NCBI GenBank assembly: GCA_016793325.1 | Contig: JAEUKI010000086.1 | Coordinates: forward strand, 1 to 51,443 | DNA from: Myxococcales bacterium | GTDB lineage: Bacteria; Myxococcota_A; Polyangia; Polyangiales; Ga0077539 | Length of the DNA stretch: 51,443 nt | Direction of reading: 5' to 3' | Shown: one piece after another, positions 17,371 through 27,686 of the stretch | Layout: every line of letters begins with the position of its first letter | Numbering within the stretch: position 1 is the first letter of the stretch | Notes under the pieces: generated by a model | Told to the model about the DNA's origin: nothing | What the model saw: only the letters and a program-made list of their open reading frames with translations | The model's database searches: none | Translations under genes and position numbers: made by a program

Positions 17371-18792
17371 TCACGCCTGGCGCTTGACGTACTCGAACTC
17401 GACCGGGCGGCCCTTGATGCCCTGCTTGGGAGCCGAGATCCAGTTCGCCATCTTGCCCGGCTCGTAGATCGGCGTGGTCATCAAGCTCTTGATGTACGTC
17501 TTGTCCGAGTCGTTGGGGAGCCACTCGTGCTTGCGCGCCTCCCACTCTTCTTTGGTGATGAGCTTTCCGCTCGGATCGAAGGGGATCCCCGCGTAGATCC
17601 CGCCCTGGCGATTGAAGCGCGACGACGGGAGCGTGAGCGTGAAATCAACGCCCTTCTCTTTGATGAGCCTGTTCCACTTGTCGAGGCCGCGCTGGCTGTC
17701 CTCGATGTACTCGCCGCGGAGCACTTCGTTCATCGCGTTGCGAAGGGCGACGTCTTCGTTGACGAGCCGGCCGTCCTTCACCATCGGAATGGTCATCGTC
17801 GCGTCGAGCGCGATGTGGTCTTCGTAGCGCTCTTCTTTGGCGCGGCCCTTGAGCCCGCCCGCGAAGAAGCTCGCCGCGTTGGAGCTCACCTCGCCGCCGA
17901 AGAGGTCCAGCGAGACCGAGTACCAGCGGTTGATGTACTTCTGGATCGTGGGGAGGTCGATCGCGCCCTGCGCGCGCGCGTCCTCGTTTTTGTCGACCTT
18001 CATCAGGTCGCACGCGCGATCGAGCACGCGCAACACGCCCGTCTCACCGACGAACATGTGGTGCGCTTCTTCGGTCAGCATGAAGCGCGTCGTGCGCGAG
18101 AGCGGATCGAACGAGCTCTCGCTGAGCGCGAGGAGCTGGTACTTGCCGTCGCGATCGGTGAAGTACGTAAACATGAAGAAGGACAGCCAGTCCTCGCACG
18201 GCTCGTTGAACGCGCCGAGGATCCGCGGCTTGTCTTCGGTGCCCGAACGACGCTCGAGGAGCGCGTCTGCCTCCTCGCGTCCGTCGCGGCCGAAGTACGT
18301 GTGGAGCAAGTACACCATCGCCCAGAGGTGACGGCCCTCTTCGACGTTGACCTGAAACAAGTTGCGCAGGTCGTAGAGCGACGGGCACGTCTGTCCGAGC
18401 AAGCGCTGCTGCTCGACCGACGCGGGCTCGGTGTCGCCCTGCGTCACCACCAAGCGACGGAGCGCGTTGCGGTGCTCGCCGGGGATCTGCTGCCAGACGG
18501 GCTTTCCGAAGTGATCGCCGAAGCCGATCGTGCGGTCTTTGACAGGGTCCGTGAGGAAGATGCCCCAGCGGTAGTCCGGCATCTTCACGTAGTCGAAGTG
18601 CGCCCATCCGTCCGCGTCCACGCTGATCGCGGTGCGGAGGTAGATCTGGTCTTCTTGAAAGCCCTCGGGCCCCATCTCCTTCCACCAGTCGATGAAGCGC
18701 GGCTGCCACTCTTCGAGCGCGCGCTGCAGGCGCTTGTCGCTCGCGAGGTCGACGTTGTTCGGGATCTTCTCGTTGTTGGCGATGGACGTCAT
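17371..18792 (-). CDS. boxB: Benzoyl-CoA 2,3-epoxidase, diiron oxygenase subunit
   Basis: 473 aa, the family length. BoxB inserts one oxygen of O2 into the benzoyl-CoA ring to give the 2,3-epoxide, using electrons from BoxA. The diiron ligands known for BoxB are all in place with a constant offset of about two residues: Glu122, Glu152-x-x-His155 (EEGRHLW), Asp213 and Glu242-x-x-His245 (EEAHHMF). boxC lies 78 bp upstream in the same direction, so the two form one operon, probably driven from the boxC-boxR gap. The reductase gene boxA and a benzoate-CoA ligase are not in this window. Confidence 0.95.
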   Translation of the reverse strand: MTSIANNEKIPNNVDLASDKRLQRALEEWQPRFIDWWKEMGPEGFQEDQIYLRTAISVDADGWAHFDYVKMPDYRWGIFLTDPVKDRTIGFGDHFGKPVWQQIPGEHRNALRRLVVTQGDTEPASVEQQRLLGQTCPSLYDLRNLFQVNVEEGRHLWAMVYLLHTYFGRDGREEADALLERRSGTEDKPRILGAFNEPCEDWLSFFMFTYFTDRDGKYQLLALSESSFDPLSRTTRFMLTEEAHHMFVGETGVLRVLDRACDLMKVDKNEDARAQGAIDLPTIQKYINRWYSVSLDLFGGEVSSNAASFFAGGLKGRAKEERYEDHIALDATMTIPMVKDGRLVNEDVALRNAMNEVLRGEYIEDSQRGLDKWNRLIKEKGVDFTLTLPSSRFNRQGGIYAGIPFDPSGKLITKEEWEARKHEWLPNDSDKTYIKSLMTTPIYEPGKMANWISAPKQGIKGRPVEFEYVKRQA

Positions 18793-18870
18793 GGTCGTAG
18801 AGGCTCCGATGCGCGATCTGCACGCGTGGTTTCGCGGGCGAGCGAATTGTATGGGTTGATATTCAACGGA

Positions 18871-20535
<1,665 letters not shown>

Positions 20536-20572
20536 GACCCAAGGAGCTACCAGCGAGCGCCCCCGAGCGCAA

Positions 20573-20584
20573 GCAGTATACTGC
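20573..20584. promoter_or_regulatory. Palindromic candidate BoxR operator, boxC side
   Basis: GCAGTATACTGC is a perfect 12-bp palindrome in the 89-bp gap between the divergent boxC and boxR starts. It shares the half-site GCAGTAT with the second palindrome, whose centre lies 32 bp away, close to three helical turns. BzdR/BoxR regulators are known to bind TGCA-containing repeats; assigning this site to BoxR is inference. Confidence 0.6.
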
Positions 20585-20601
20585 CTATACAGCCTCTCGA
20601 A

Positions 20602-20619
20602 CATGCAGTATATTGCATG
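20602..20619. promoter_or_regulatory. TGCA-N6-TGCA palindrome, candidate BoxR operator at the boxR start
   Basis: An 18-bp near-perfect palindrome of the form CATGCA-N6-TGCATG lies 5 bp before the boxR ATG (20625), so a bound repressor would block boxR itself. Together with the site at 20573-20584 it fits cooperative binding and joint control of boxCB and boxR, presumably relieved by benzoyl-CoA as described for BzdR/BoxR. Confidence 0.65.
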
Positions 20620-20624
20620 TGCCT

Positions 20625-21398
20625 ATGGACGTCGCCCGCGACCGCGAGACCGAACACGAGGGGCTCCTGCGCGACCTCGGACGCTCGGTCCGCGCGCGGC
20701 GCGAGGCGCTCTCGCTCACGCGCAAAGCGCTCAGCGAACGGGCCTCGGTGAGCGAGCGATTTCTCGCCGAGCTCGAGAGCGGCCGCGGCAACGTGAGCGT
20801 CACGCGCCTGCAAGACATCGCCCTCGCCCTCGGGACCACGGCCGCGGGACTCCTGAGCGCCGACGCCGTGAGCGACGCGGGGGCCGATCGCCCGAGGGTG
20901 GTCTCGCTCTTGGGCCTTCGCGGCGCAGGAAAGAGCGCCGTCGGTCGACGCGCAGCGGACACGTTGGGGGTGCCCTTCGTCGAGCTCGACGCGCTCATCG
21001 AGCGGGCCGCAGGCGTGAGCCTCGCGGGGCTCTTCGAGCTGCACGGAGCCGCGTACTACCGACGGATCGAGCGGCAAGCGCTCGTGGATTTTCTCAGCGA
21101 ACGGCGCGCGGCCGTGCTCGCCACCGGCGGCGGAATCGTCACGGACGAAGAGACCTTCGCGATCCTCCGACGCGAGACCCGCACCGTGTGGCTCAAAGCC
21201 AAACCCGAAGACCACCTCGCGCGCGTCCGCGCGCAGGGCGACCTCCGCCCCATGGGCACGCTGCCCGACGCGCTGAGCGATCTACGCAAGATCCTCGCGG
21301 TGCGCGAGCCCCTCTACGCGCGCGCGGACGTCACCGTCGACACGAGCGCGCTCGGCCTCGCGCGCAGCGCCAAGGCCGTCGCCAAAGCCGCGCAGTGA
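20625..21398 (+). CDS. boxR: BoxR/BzdR-type regulator: HTH fused to a shikimate-kinase-like domain
   Basis: 257 aa from ATG 20625; GTG 20619 and TTG 20613 upstream lie inside the operator. The N-terminal XRE-type HTH (RKALSERASVSERFLAELE) is joined to a shikimate-kinase-like domain with P-loop GLRGAGKSAVGRR, ELDALIE and ATGGGIVTDEE. This fusion is the hallmark of BzdR and BoxR, where the kinase-like domain senses benzoyl-CoA and the HTH represses the catabolic operon. Divergence from boxCB and the two palindromes in the gap support that role here. Confidence 0.93.
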   Translation: MDVARDRETEHEGLLRDLGRSVRARREALSLTRKALSERASVSERFLAELESGRGNVSVTRLQDIALALGTTAAGLLSADAVSDAGADRPRVVSLLGLRGAGKSAVGRRAADTLGVPFVELDALIERAAGVSLAGLFELHGAAYYRRIERQALVDFLSERRAAVLATGGGIVTDEETFAILRRETRTVWLKAKPEDHLARVRAQGDLRPMGTLPDALSDLRKILAVREPLYARADVTVDTSALGLARSAKAVAKAAQ

Positions 21399-21544
21399 CG
21401 CGCGTTCATGGGTCGGCGTCGATCGCGGGCGCGACGCACCAAGATTCATCGAGGTTGGCGTGTAGAGTACGGCGCGCTCTGCCGCCACTCGGCAGCGCCT
21501 CCGGCCTTCGCGCCGCTCGCTCCTTCACGGAGTTTCCCACTCAG

Positions 21545-22135
21545 ATGAACCATCGATCACGCCTCGCGTTCGGAGCGCTCTCGCTCGCGCTCTTCACCGC
21601 AGCCCCTTCGGCGCGCGCCGACCTCGTCCCTGGCCCCGACAATTCGGGCTGCGCCACGCGCGACGCCGGAGACTCGTGCATCTTGGGCAACGGAGCGCCG
21701 GGCCGCTGCACCTTCAGCACGGATCGGCGCAGACCTGGAACACGGTACACGCGATGCGAACCGATCCCCGAGTGCAGCGTTGTTCCCGTCGGGGGCGAGT
21801 GCCACGCGTATCCCGGCCGGCCCGCGCACTGCCGCGAGATCGTCGACGATCGAACGCACGAGCGCCATCGCATGTGCGTGCTCGACCCCGATTCGTACGC
21901 GCAGCTCAACGACGCCAGCACCGCAGAGCCCCCGCTGCCGAGCGACTCGGGCGTCGCCGCTCCCGCGCCCACACAATCAACAGCGCCCGCGACGCAGCCC
22001 CCGAGCGCGCCTAGGGCGTCGAGCCGCTGCTCCGTCTCCCCGACGCTCGGCAGCGCTCGTTGGGGTTCGCTCGCGCTATCGATCGCCGCGGTCGCCAGCG
22101 TGCTCGCCGCGCGTCGCCGCAGCGACCGTCGCTGA
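21545..22135 (+). CDS. Secreted Cys-rich protein with MYXO-CTERM-like tail
   Basis: 196 aa. A signal peptide (FGALSLALFTAAPSARA) precedes a cysteine-bearing region (SGCATRDAGDSC, GRCTF, TRCEPIPEC, GGECHAYPG, HCREI, HRMC). A Pro/Ala/Ser/Thr linker follows, then a C-terminal Cys, a hydrophobic helix (WGSLALSIAAVASVLAA) and RRRSDRR. That tail fits the MYXO-CTERM sorting signal, in which processing leaves the protein at the surface. The central domain is not recognised. It is convergent with the histidine kinase gene, which ends 5 bp away. Confidence 0.75.
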   Translation: MNHRSRLAFGALSLALFTAAPSARADLVPGPDNSGCATRDAGDSCILGNGAPGRCTFSTDRRRPGTRYTRCEPIPECSVVPVGGECHAYPGRPAHCREIVDDRTHERHRMCVLDPDSYAQLNDASTAEPPLPSDSGVAAPAPTQSTAPATQPPSAPRASSRCSVSPTLGSARWGSLALSIAAVASVLAARRRSDRR

Positions 22136-22139
22136 GAAC

Positions 22140-23426
22140 CTACCGAGCTCCCGCGGGTCCGCTGGGCCAACGCGTGCTGATCGACGCGCCGCCGAGCGCA
22201 GAGGTCCCGATCGCGATCGTCCCATCGTGACGCTCGACGATGCGACGAACGATCGCGAGCCCGAGCCCCGCGCCGCCACGCTCGCGAGAGCGCTCGAGGT
22301 CGAGCCGCACGAACGGCTCGAGCACACGCGCTCGGTGCTCGGGCGAGATCCCCGGACCGTCGTCTTCGACCGAGACGTCGAGCGCTTCGCCAGCGAGGCT
22401 CACCCGCACGATCACCCGATGATTTGCGTATCGAACGGCGTTGCGGAGCAAGTTCTCGATCGCGCGCACGAACTGCCTCGGCTCGACGAACGCCCCGACG
22501 CTCGCCCCGTCGGGAGCCTCGAGCGCGACGTCGAGCGCCCGCTCGCTCGAGAGCGACGCGACCTCGACGAGCTGCGCGAGCGAGGCGCGAGGGTCGAAGT
22601 GTGTACGGGCCAGCTTCGCCGCGTCCGCCTCGACCCATGAAATCAACTCGCTCGAGAGCTCGTCGAGGTTCGTCACCTCACCTTCGATCGCGCGCAGGGC
22701 GCGCTGCCGCGCTTCGCCATCGGCCTCGGAGCCGAGCGCCTCGAGCAGAAACCGAATGCGCGCGAGGGGCGTTCCGATCTCGTGCGAGACCGCTTGAAGG
22801 AGCTCTTCGCGCTCGCCGAACAAGCGCCGAAGCCGCTTGGCGCTTCGCTCGATCGCAGCAGCGACGGCCCCGACCGCGTCGTCCCTCGGCCCCGCGATCG
22901 CGCCCACCGCGTCGTCGAAGTTCGCCTTCGCGAGCTCGTCCACCGCGCGCACGATCGTGTTCAACCGCCGCACGAGCGGAACCCCGACGAGCGCGCTCGC
23001 GGTCAACACCACCACCGCGACGAAGCCCACCAGCGTCAGCGCAGGAAACAGCGGCGTCGGCCCGAGCGGCGCTGGCGGCGGATCGACGCGCACGGCGCTC
23101 TCGTCATCGAGCCGAAACAGCAGCGACGGAGGCCCCACAGGGTGCTCGATCGTCACGGGCTCGCCGTCGCGCGGCGCCCGCGCTCGCACGATCCGCAACG
23201 GCGCCACGACGTCTCTCGCGATCGATCGCGCGCGCGCCTCGCGCTCGGCCGCGGGCGTCTCGGCGAGGACGCGGACGATCGCGCGAAGCCCCATGCCCGT
23301 CGCGTGCACCACGAACGTCCGCTCGACGCGGCGCCCCGACTCGCGGGCGACCAACGCGACACCGGCGGTCGCCACGACGAGCGCCAGAAGCACGCTCGCG
23401 GCGATCTTTCGCAAGAGATTGAACAT
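22140..23426 (-). CDS. HAMP-domain sensor histidine kinase
   Basis: 428 aa inner-membrane kinase. A first membrane helix (10-27), a periplasmic sensor of about 110 residues, a second helix (LVGFVAVVVLTASALVGVPL) and a HAMP-like linker precede the H-box SHEIGTPLARI. The N-box NLLRNAVRYA, G1 DDGPGIS and G2 GGAGLGLAIV are all present, so it should be active. It lies 18 bp after the response regulator, which itself overlaps the CotH gene, making a three-gene unit. The signal is unknown; the coupling suggests a role tied to CotH function or the envelope. Confidence 0.92.
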   Translation of the reverse strand: MFNLLRKIAASVLLALVVATAGVALVARESGRRVERTFVVHATGMGLRAIVRVLAETPAAEREARARSIARDVVAPLRIVRARAPRDGEPVTIEHPVGPPSLLFRLDDESAVRVDPPPAPLGPTPLFPALTLVGFVAVVVLTASALVGVPLVRRLNTIVRAVDELAKANFDDAVGAIAGPRDDAVGAVAAAIERSAKRLRRLFGEREELLQAVSHEIGTPLARIRFLLEALGSEADGEARQRALRAIEGEVTNLDELSSELISWVEADAAKLARTHFDPRASLAQLVEVASLSSERALDVALEAPDGASVGAFVEPRQFVRAIENLLRNAVRYANHRVIVRVSLAGEALDVSVEDDGPGISPEHRARVLEPFVRLDLERSRERGGAGLGLAIVRRIVERHDGTIAIGTSALGGASISTRWPSGPAGAR

Positions 23427-23444
23427 GAACGCTACCTCTGAGAA

Positions 23445-24155
23445 TCACCCGCGCACGAGCAGGTAGCCCGCCGCGCGGATGGATCGAATCGCGTCGCGGT
23501 CGAGCCCTGCGGACTCGAGCTTCTTTCGAATCCGCGAGACGTGAACGTCGATGCTTCGATCGACCCCGTCGTACGCGACGCCGAGCACCCGACGCGACAA
23601 GTCCTCGCGCGTGACGACCTCGCCCGCGTGCTCCGCGAGGATCACGAGCAGCGCAAATTCGCTCGCGGTGAGCTCCACCGGCGCGTCGCCGACCGAACAC
23701 CGCATCGACGAGCGCCACAACGCGAGCGAGCCCACGCGCACCTCTTCGCGGACGACACGCTCGTCCGGCGCGTACCGACGCAGCACCGATCGAATGCGCG
23801 CGAGCAGAATCCTCGGCTCGACGGGCTTTGTCACGTAGTCGTCCGCGCCGAGCTCGAGCCCGACGACCTCGTCGATCTGCGCTTTGTTCGCCGTGAGAAC
23901 AACCACCGCCCCGCGGTACGTCGCCCTCGCCGACCGCAGCACGTCCACGCCCATCAACGACGGGAGCATCCAGTCGAGCACGACGAGCGTGGGGCGCTCT
24001 CGGAGCAACGTCGCGAGCCCGCGCGCGCCGTCTCCCTCGGCCATCACCGTGAAGCCCTGCGCGCGAAGGAAGCTCGCGACGAGCTCGCGCAGCGGCGCGT
24101 CGTCCTCGATGACGAGGATCGTCGGAGCCCTGTTCGCGGCGCCCTCGTGGCTCAT
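23445..24155 (-). CDS. OmpR-family response regulator
   Basis: 236 aa from ATG 24155, which overlaps the CotH stop as ATGA. The receiver has the acidic pair in VIEDDAPLR, phospho-acceptor Asp in LVVLDWMLPS, Thr in VVVLTANKAQ and Lys in YVTKPVEP. The winged-helix output domain shows VELTASEFALL, VVTREDLSRRV and VDVHVSRIRKKLE, ending AAGYLLVRG. It is the cognate partner of the downstream HAMP kinase. An open frame continues 15 codons upstream into the CotH gene, but the overlap start is preferred. Confidence 0.93.
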   Translation of the reverse strand: MSHEGAANRAPTILVIEDDAPLRELVASFLRAQGFTVMAEGDGARGLATLLRERPTLVVLDWMLPSLMGVDVLRSARATYRGAVVVLTANKAQIDEVVGLELGADDYVTKPVEPRILLARIRSVLRRYAPDERVVREEVRVGSLALWRSSMRCSVGDAPVELTASEFALLVILAEHAGEVVTREDLSRRVLGVAYDGVDRSIDVHVSRIRKKLESAGLDRDAIRSIRAAGYLLVRG

Positions 24156-25711
24156 TCGCTGAGCGCCGCGCGCGCGCGGGTGACCCGCTGTTCGACCCAC
24201 GAGACGAGCCCGCTCGAGCCGCGCACCGAAGCCTCGAAGGCGGCGGGCGACGAGATCGTCCGCGAGCCCTCTTGTTCTCCGCGCTCACCGACGACGTGCG
24301 GCGCGACGAGCGCGTGGAGCGCGTCGAGCCGCGCGGCCGCGGTCGCCGGCGCAAACGGCCCGTCGAGCGCGCGCGTCACGTGCGCTCGATACGCGCTCGC
24401 GTACGTCGCGTCATCGAGCAGCGTTCGAATGAGCGGCCACTGCGCGGTGACGCTCGTGTGCAAAAACTCTTGCGCGTTGGTCGTCGCGGCGCTCCTCGGG
24501 CCGAAGCTCGTCCCCATCGAGAGGTTGTGGTCCCAAGGAATCCACCGAAGCCGCCCCTGCTGCGCGGGGTCACCGTAGAGAAAATAGTTGTGCGGCATCT
24601 GCCCGTACGCGTCCCAGTTGGCCGCGACCGTGTTGACCGCGAGCCACGCGAGAAAGCCGTCGACGTCGAAGCGCGCCTCGAGGTTGCGTCGCCACGCCGC
24701 TCGGTCCGTCGTGCGATCGTTGAGCGCCGCGATGGCCGCCTGAACGTCGCTGAAGTCCGCCTCGGTCTCGTTGGTCTTCTTCTCGAAATCCGCCGCGGCG
24801 AAGCTCGTCCAATTCGCGGTCGTGCCCGAGGGCTTGTAGACGTTGCCCGAGTGCGACGACAACACGCGGTCGCGCATCGCTCGGTCGCTCGGGTCTTCGA
24901 TCATCGTGTACAGACCCCAGTATTCAACGTTGCTCCCCGAGCGAACCGTCACGCGCGCAAACGCGTAGCGCGGGGCGGGCACGCCGGCCGCGCGGAGGGA
25001 GTCGAGCACGAAGGCCTCGCGCACCTGTGAATCATCAGCAAAATTCGCAGAAAAAGTCATTTCTCGAAAGCCGTAGAAGCGCTGGTTCTGCGTCTCGGGG
25101 TGCTGGTCTTCGTAGCGATCGAAGTCGAGCCTGAAGGGGAGCTTTCGATTGCCCTGCGCGCCGAGGGTCGCGAGCGACGAGTTTCCCTTGAAGCGCATCC
25201 CGACGTACGGCCACGCGCGGTTCTGAAAGCGCACCGTCACAGGGACGTACGCAGGATCGCGAGAGAGCAGCGAGGTCGCCCCGCCCGCGGGCGCTCCGGG
25301 AGGCCCCGCCATTCCACCATCGCCAAAGGGCGGCATCGGAAACCCGCCGTCCCCAAAGGGCGGCATCGGAAATCCCCCGTCTCCAAACGGCGGCATCGGG
25401 AAGCCTCCGTCTCCAAACGGCGGAAATCCCATCCCTCCATCCCCCATGGGAAACGTCCCGGGCCCCTGGCTCGTCGCGAGGATCGAGCGCAGGTCGTCGC
25501 GCGCGGACTGCAGGTCCGACGGCGCGATCTCGAGCGTGATCTCGTGGACCGTGTCCGGCGCAAACACGACGTCGTACGCGGCCGTGTCGCTCGCGTGCGA
25601 CGCGTTGGACCAGCCATCGGGCCGCGACACGCACGCCTGTGTCGCGACGATCGTCGCCGTGGCCACCGTGATCGACGCTGTAAACAGAAACGAGACGCGA
25701 CGCTTGTTCAT
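24152..25711 (-). CDS. CotH-kinase-family lipoprotein
   Basis: 519 aa from ATG 25711 (MNKRRVSFLF); 6 more residues are possible. A lipoprotein signal ends at Cys27 (VATQAC). Residues about 85-135 are a low-complexity Pro/Gly region of four PPFGDGG repeats. The rest matches CotH kinases: MRFKGNSSL, LPFRLDFDRYED, FYGFREMTF, LYTMIEDPSD, GNVYKPSG and IPWDHNLSMG. CotH proteins are atypical protein kinases, first shown for spore coat proteins, with exported homologues across bacteria. The Asp of WDHN fits the metal-binding loop. It is the first gene of a three-gene unit with a two-component system. Confidence 0.88.
   Translation of the reverse strand: MNKRRVSFLFTASITVATATIVATQACVSRPDGWSNASHASDTAAYDVVFAPDTVHEITLEIAPSDLQSARDDLRSILATSQGPGTFPMGDGGMGFPPFGDGGFPMPPFGDGGFPMPPFGDGGFPMPPFGDGGMAGPPGAPAGGATSLLSRDPAYVPVTVRFQNRAWPYVGMRFKGNSSLATLGAQGNRKLPFRLDFDRYEDQHPETQNQRFYGFREMTFSANFADDSQVREAFVLDSLRAAGVPAPRYAFARVTVRSGSNVEYWGLYTMIEDPSDRAMRDRVLSSHSGNVYKPSGTTANWTSFAAADFEKKTNETEADFSDVQAAIAALNDRTTDRAAWRRNLEARFDVDGFLAWLAVNTVAANWDAYGQMPHNYFLYGDPAQQGRLRWIPWDHNLSMGTSFGPRSAATTNAQEFLHTSVTAQWPLIRTLLDDATYASAYRAHVTRALDGPFAPATAAARLDALHALVAPHVVGERGEQEGSRTISSPAAFEASVRGSSGLVSWVEQRVTRARAALSE
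25323..25442. repeat. Four 30-bp in-frame tandem repeats inside the CotH gene
   Basis: Four units of 30 bp (25323-25352, 25353-25382, 25383-25412, 25413-25442) encode repeats of the decapeptide PPFGDGGFPM; the last is the most diverged. The first two units differ at only a few positions, which suggests recent slippage and likely length variation between strains. The peptide probably forms a flexible stalk between the lipid anchor and the kinase domain. Confidence 0.85.
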
Positions 25712-25868
25712 GACCGAACACCGCTCCAATCTTCGCGACCCCGCTCTTCGCGCGAGGTCCGCGATCAGCTCATAGCGGTGTGTGCGGCAGCGGTCCGTTG
25801 AGCGCTCGTTTCATTGTGTAGCGAACTGTTACTCGCCGCGGCGCCGCGGTCCGCGCTCAACAGCGCTT

Positions 25869-26294
25869 CTAGCGTTCCAACAAATAGTAGAAGTGATCGC
25901 CAACTCCGACGGGCGCGTTGATCCCGCCGATCCCGAGGCACGTGTCGTCGTCGAGCGCCTTCACCTCGTCGTAGAGGTGCTCACGAAAGAACGGCAAGCA
26001 GTCCTTGTCGTAGTGAAGCTGCCAGCACTCCGTCGGTCGCCACCGCGACGGCCCGGGGATCGCGCTGAACAGCCCGCCCTGCAAGAACTTCGCGCCCACC
26101 CACCAGCGGGCCGAATGAAAATCGATCCCCCAGGGCAACAGTTGAAAGCCCACGAATTCGAGCGCGACGTAGGGCGCGTTGCGCAGGAGACACGAGGGCG
26201 GGAGCCACGTGAGCAGCGTTCCTCGAAAGAGTCCCTTGGGGCACGGGCGCTCGGGGGCCTCGATGTAGATGCGGTCGAGCTCCGAGCGCGACAT
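25869..26294 (-). CDS. Small protein resembling GXWXG/DUF4334 proteins
   Basis: 141 aa from ATG 26294. Other starts are possible: GTG 26333, or TTG 26339, which overlaps the upstream stop as TTGA. The segments GLFRGTLLTWLPP, WWVGAKFLQGG, HYDKDCLPFF, YDEVKALDDDTCLGIGG and FYYLLER follow the order of motifs I associate with GXWXG/DUF4334 proteins, a lipocalin-like fold of unknown ligand. The match is from memory and partial. No signal peptide is seen. It lies directly after the secreted 398-aa protein gene, probably in the same transcript. Confidence 0.55.
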   Translation of the reverse strand: MSRSELDRIYIEAPERPCPKGLFRGTLLTWLPPSCLLRNAPYVALEFVGFQLLPWGIDFHSARWWVGAKFLQGGLFSAIPGPSRWRPTECWQLHYDKDCLPFFREHLYDEVKALDDDTCLGIGGINAPVGVGDHFYYLLER

Positions 26295-26335
26295 CCCCCG
26301 GAGATCACGCGTGTTCGCGGACGAGGGCCGCACGC

Positions 26336-27532
26336 TCAACGGCACCCCAGCCTCGAGACGCGAAGCTCTGCGCGCGCGCCGCGCGCCGCGGGGATCTCTT
26401 GCCATACGGCGAACACGTTCGTTCCGTCGGTGACGACTTCGCTGTCGCCCGCTTCGACGCCGGGCTGCGAGAGCTGCGCGGTCGTCGTCGCGTCGAGCGC
26501 CCCGTTGCACACGCGGCCCGCGCGCGCGACGGTCGTGCGCCCCGTCCCCTCGGTCCACGAGAGGACCACACATCCGTTGGTCGACGGAGCGAGCGACGGC
26601 CCCATCGCAGGCTGCGTCCCCGTCGTGATGTCCGCGTGCGTCACCGCGGCGCCCGGTCGATACGTCGCGAAGTGAATCTTCCACGGGTCCCTTCCGCGCT
26701 TCTGCGCGAAGGCCACGAGCACCGCGTCTCCGAGCGAGAGGGCGAACGGCGTCCCCACTTGATTTCGTGGGCTCGACAAGACCACCGGCCGCCCTCGGGC
26801 GTTGCCCCGCACGTCGAACAGCCGCCCCTCGATCGCGCCGCCCGCGCGTCGCACGTACAACGCCTGATCGCTCCCCACCGCCGCCATCGTCGGAACGTCC
26901 ACCGCCCCGCTCAACGCCACGTCCTGCAGCGCGCCCACGGCCGTCCCGTACATGCGAATCCCGTCTGCGTCGGGAAACGGCGAGGCCACGAGCACGTTCG
27001 CGCCGACTCCAGTCGCCGCGAGCGAGCCCTGCGGACACACGCTCGATTGACGCATCCGCGGCCGCAGCTCAGCGAGCGCCGGCGTCCCCACGAGCGTCGT
27101 CGCCGCGCACAGCGTGTTGGCCGAGCCACCGACGCATGTGCACACAACACCCGCGATGCGCCCGTCGCTCGTCTGCGCGAGCGCGGGGCCCATCCCGAGC
27201 TCGTACGGCGCGCTCTGCTCGAACAACGACTGCGCCGCGCCGCGCGGGGTCACCGAGGTTCGATCGACGACGCGCGCGTAGAAGTGGCTCGCCGCGCCAG
27301 AGCCACCTCGAAAATCAGCGCTCGCGAAGGCGCGCTGCTCGACCCACGAGACGACGATTCCCTGCGAGCTCGCGGCGAGTCGAGCGCTCATCCCGCCGCG
27401 CCCTTCGGTCACGACAACGCCGCCCGCCACAGAGGGAGCGCACGTCTGCGCGACGGACGTTCGAGAGATCACCAACGCGCTCGCGAGCGACGCGCCGAAC
27501 AACAAGAGCGACGAAGAAGACGTACGTCTCAC
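26336..27532 (-). CDS. Secreted protein with beta-propeller-like repeats, unknown function
   Basis: 398 aa. A signal peptide (LLLFGASLASALVISRTSVA) precedes a body rich in short beta segments with recurring patterns of the type GPALAQTSDGRIAGVVC, GPSLAPSTNGCVVLSWTEG and DSEVVTDGTNVFAVWQE, suggestive of a propeller of 6-7 blades. Several cysteines occur in pairs (CTCVGG, SRLGC at the end). No catalytic motif is seen. It probably starts a short operon with the DUF4334-like gene. Confidence 0.65.
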   Translation of the reverse strand: MRRTSSSSLLLFGASLASALVISRTSVAQTCAPSVAGGVVVTEGRGGMSARLAASSQGIVVSWVEQRAFASADFRGGSGAASHFYARVVDRTSVTPRGAAQSLFEQSAPYELGMGPALAQTSDGRIAGVVCTCVGGSANTLCAATTLVGTPALAELRPRMRQSSVCPQGSLAATGVGANVLVASPFPDADGIRMYGTAVGALQDVALSGAVDVPTMAAVGSDQALYVRRAGGAIEGRLFDVRGNARGRPVVLSSPRNQVGTPFALSLGDAVLVAFAQKRGRDPWKIHFATYRPGAAVTHADITTGTQPAMGPSLAPSTNGCVVLSWTEGTGRTTVARAGRVCNGALDATTTAQLSQPGVEAGDSEVVTDGTNVFAVWQEIPAARGARAELRVSRLGCR

Positions 27533-27686
27533 GAACCGTGAGCCTCTCTCGCGACCGCGGATCGTGGCAAGCGAACGATCGCGACGCCCCGTTGGAAGAA
27601 GACACGCAGCGAGCGATCTCCTGGGAAATATCCCGAGCTCTTTGCGTGGCGTGTCGCCAACGGAAGGCGTCGCCTCTGTAGGCTGC

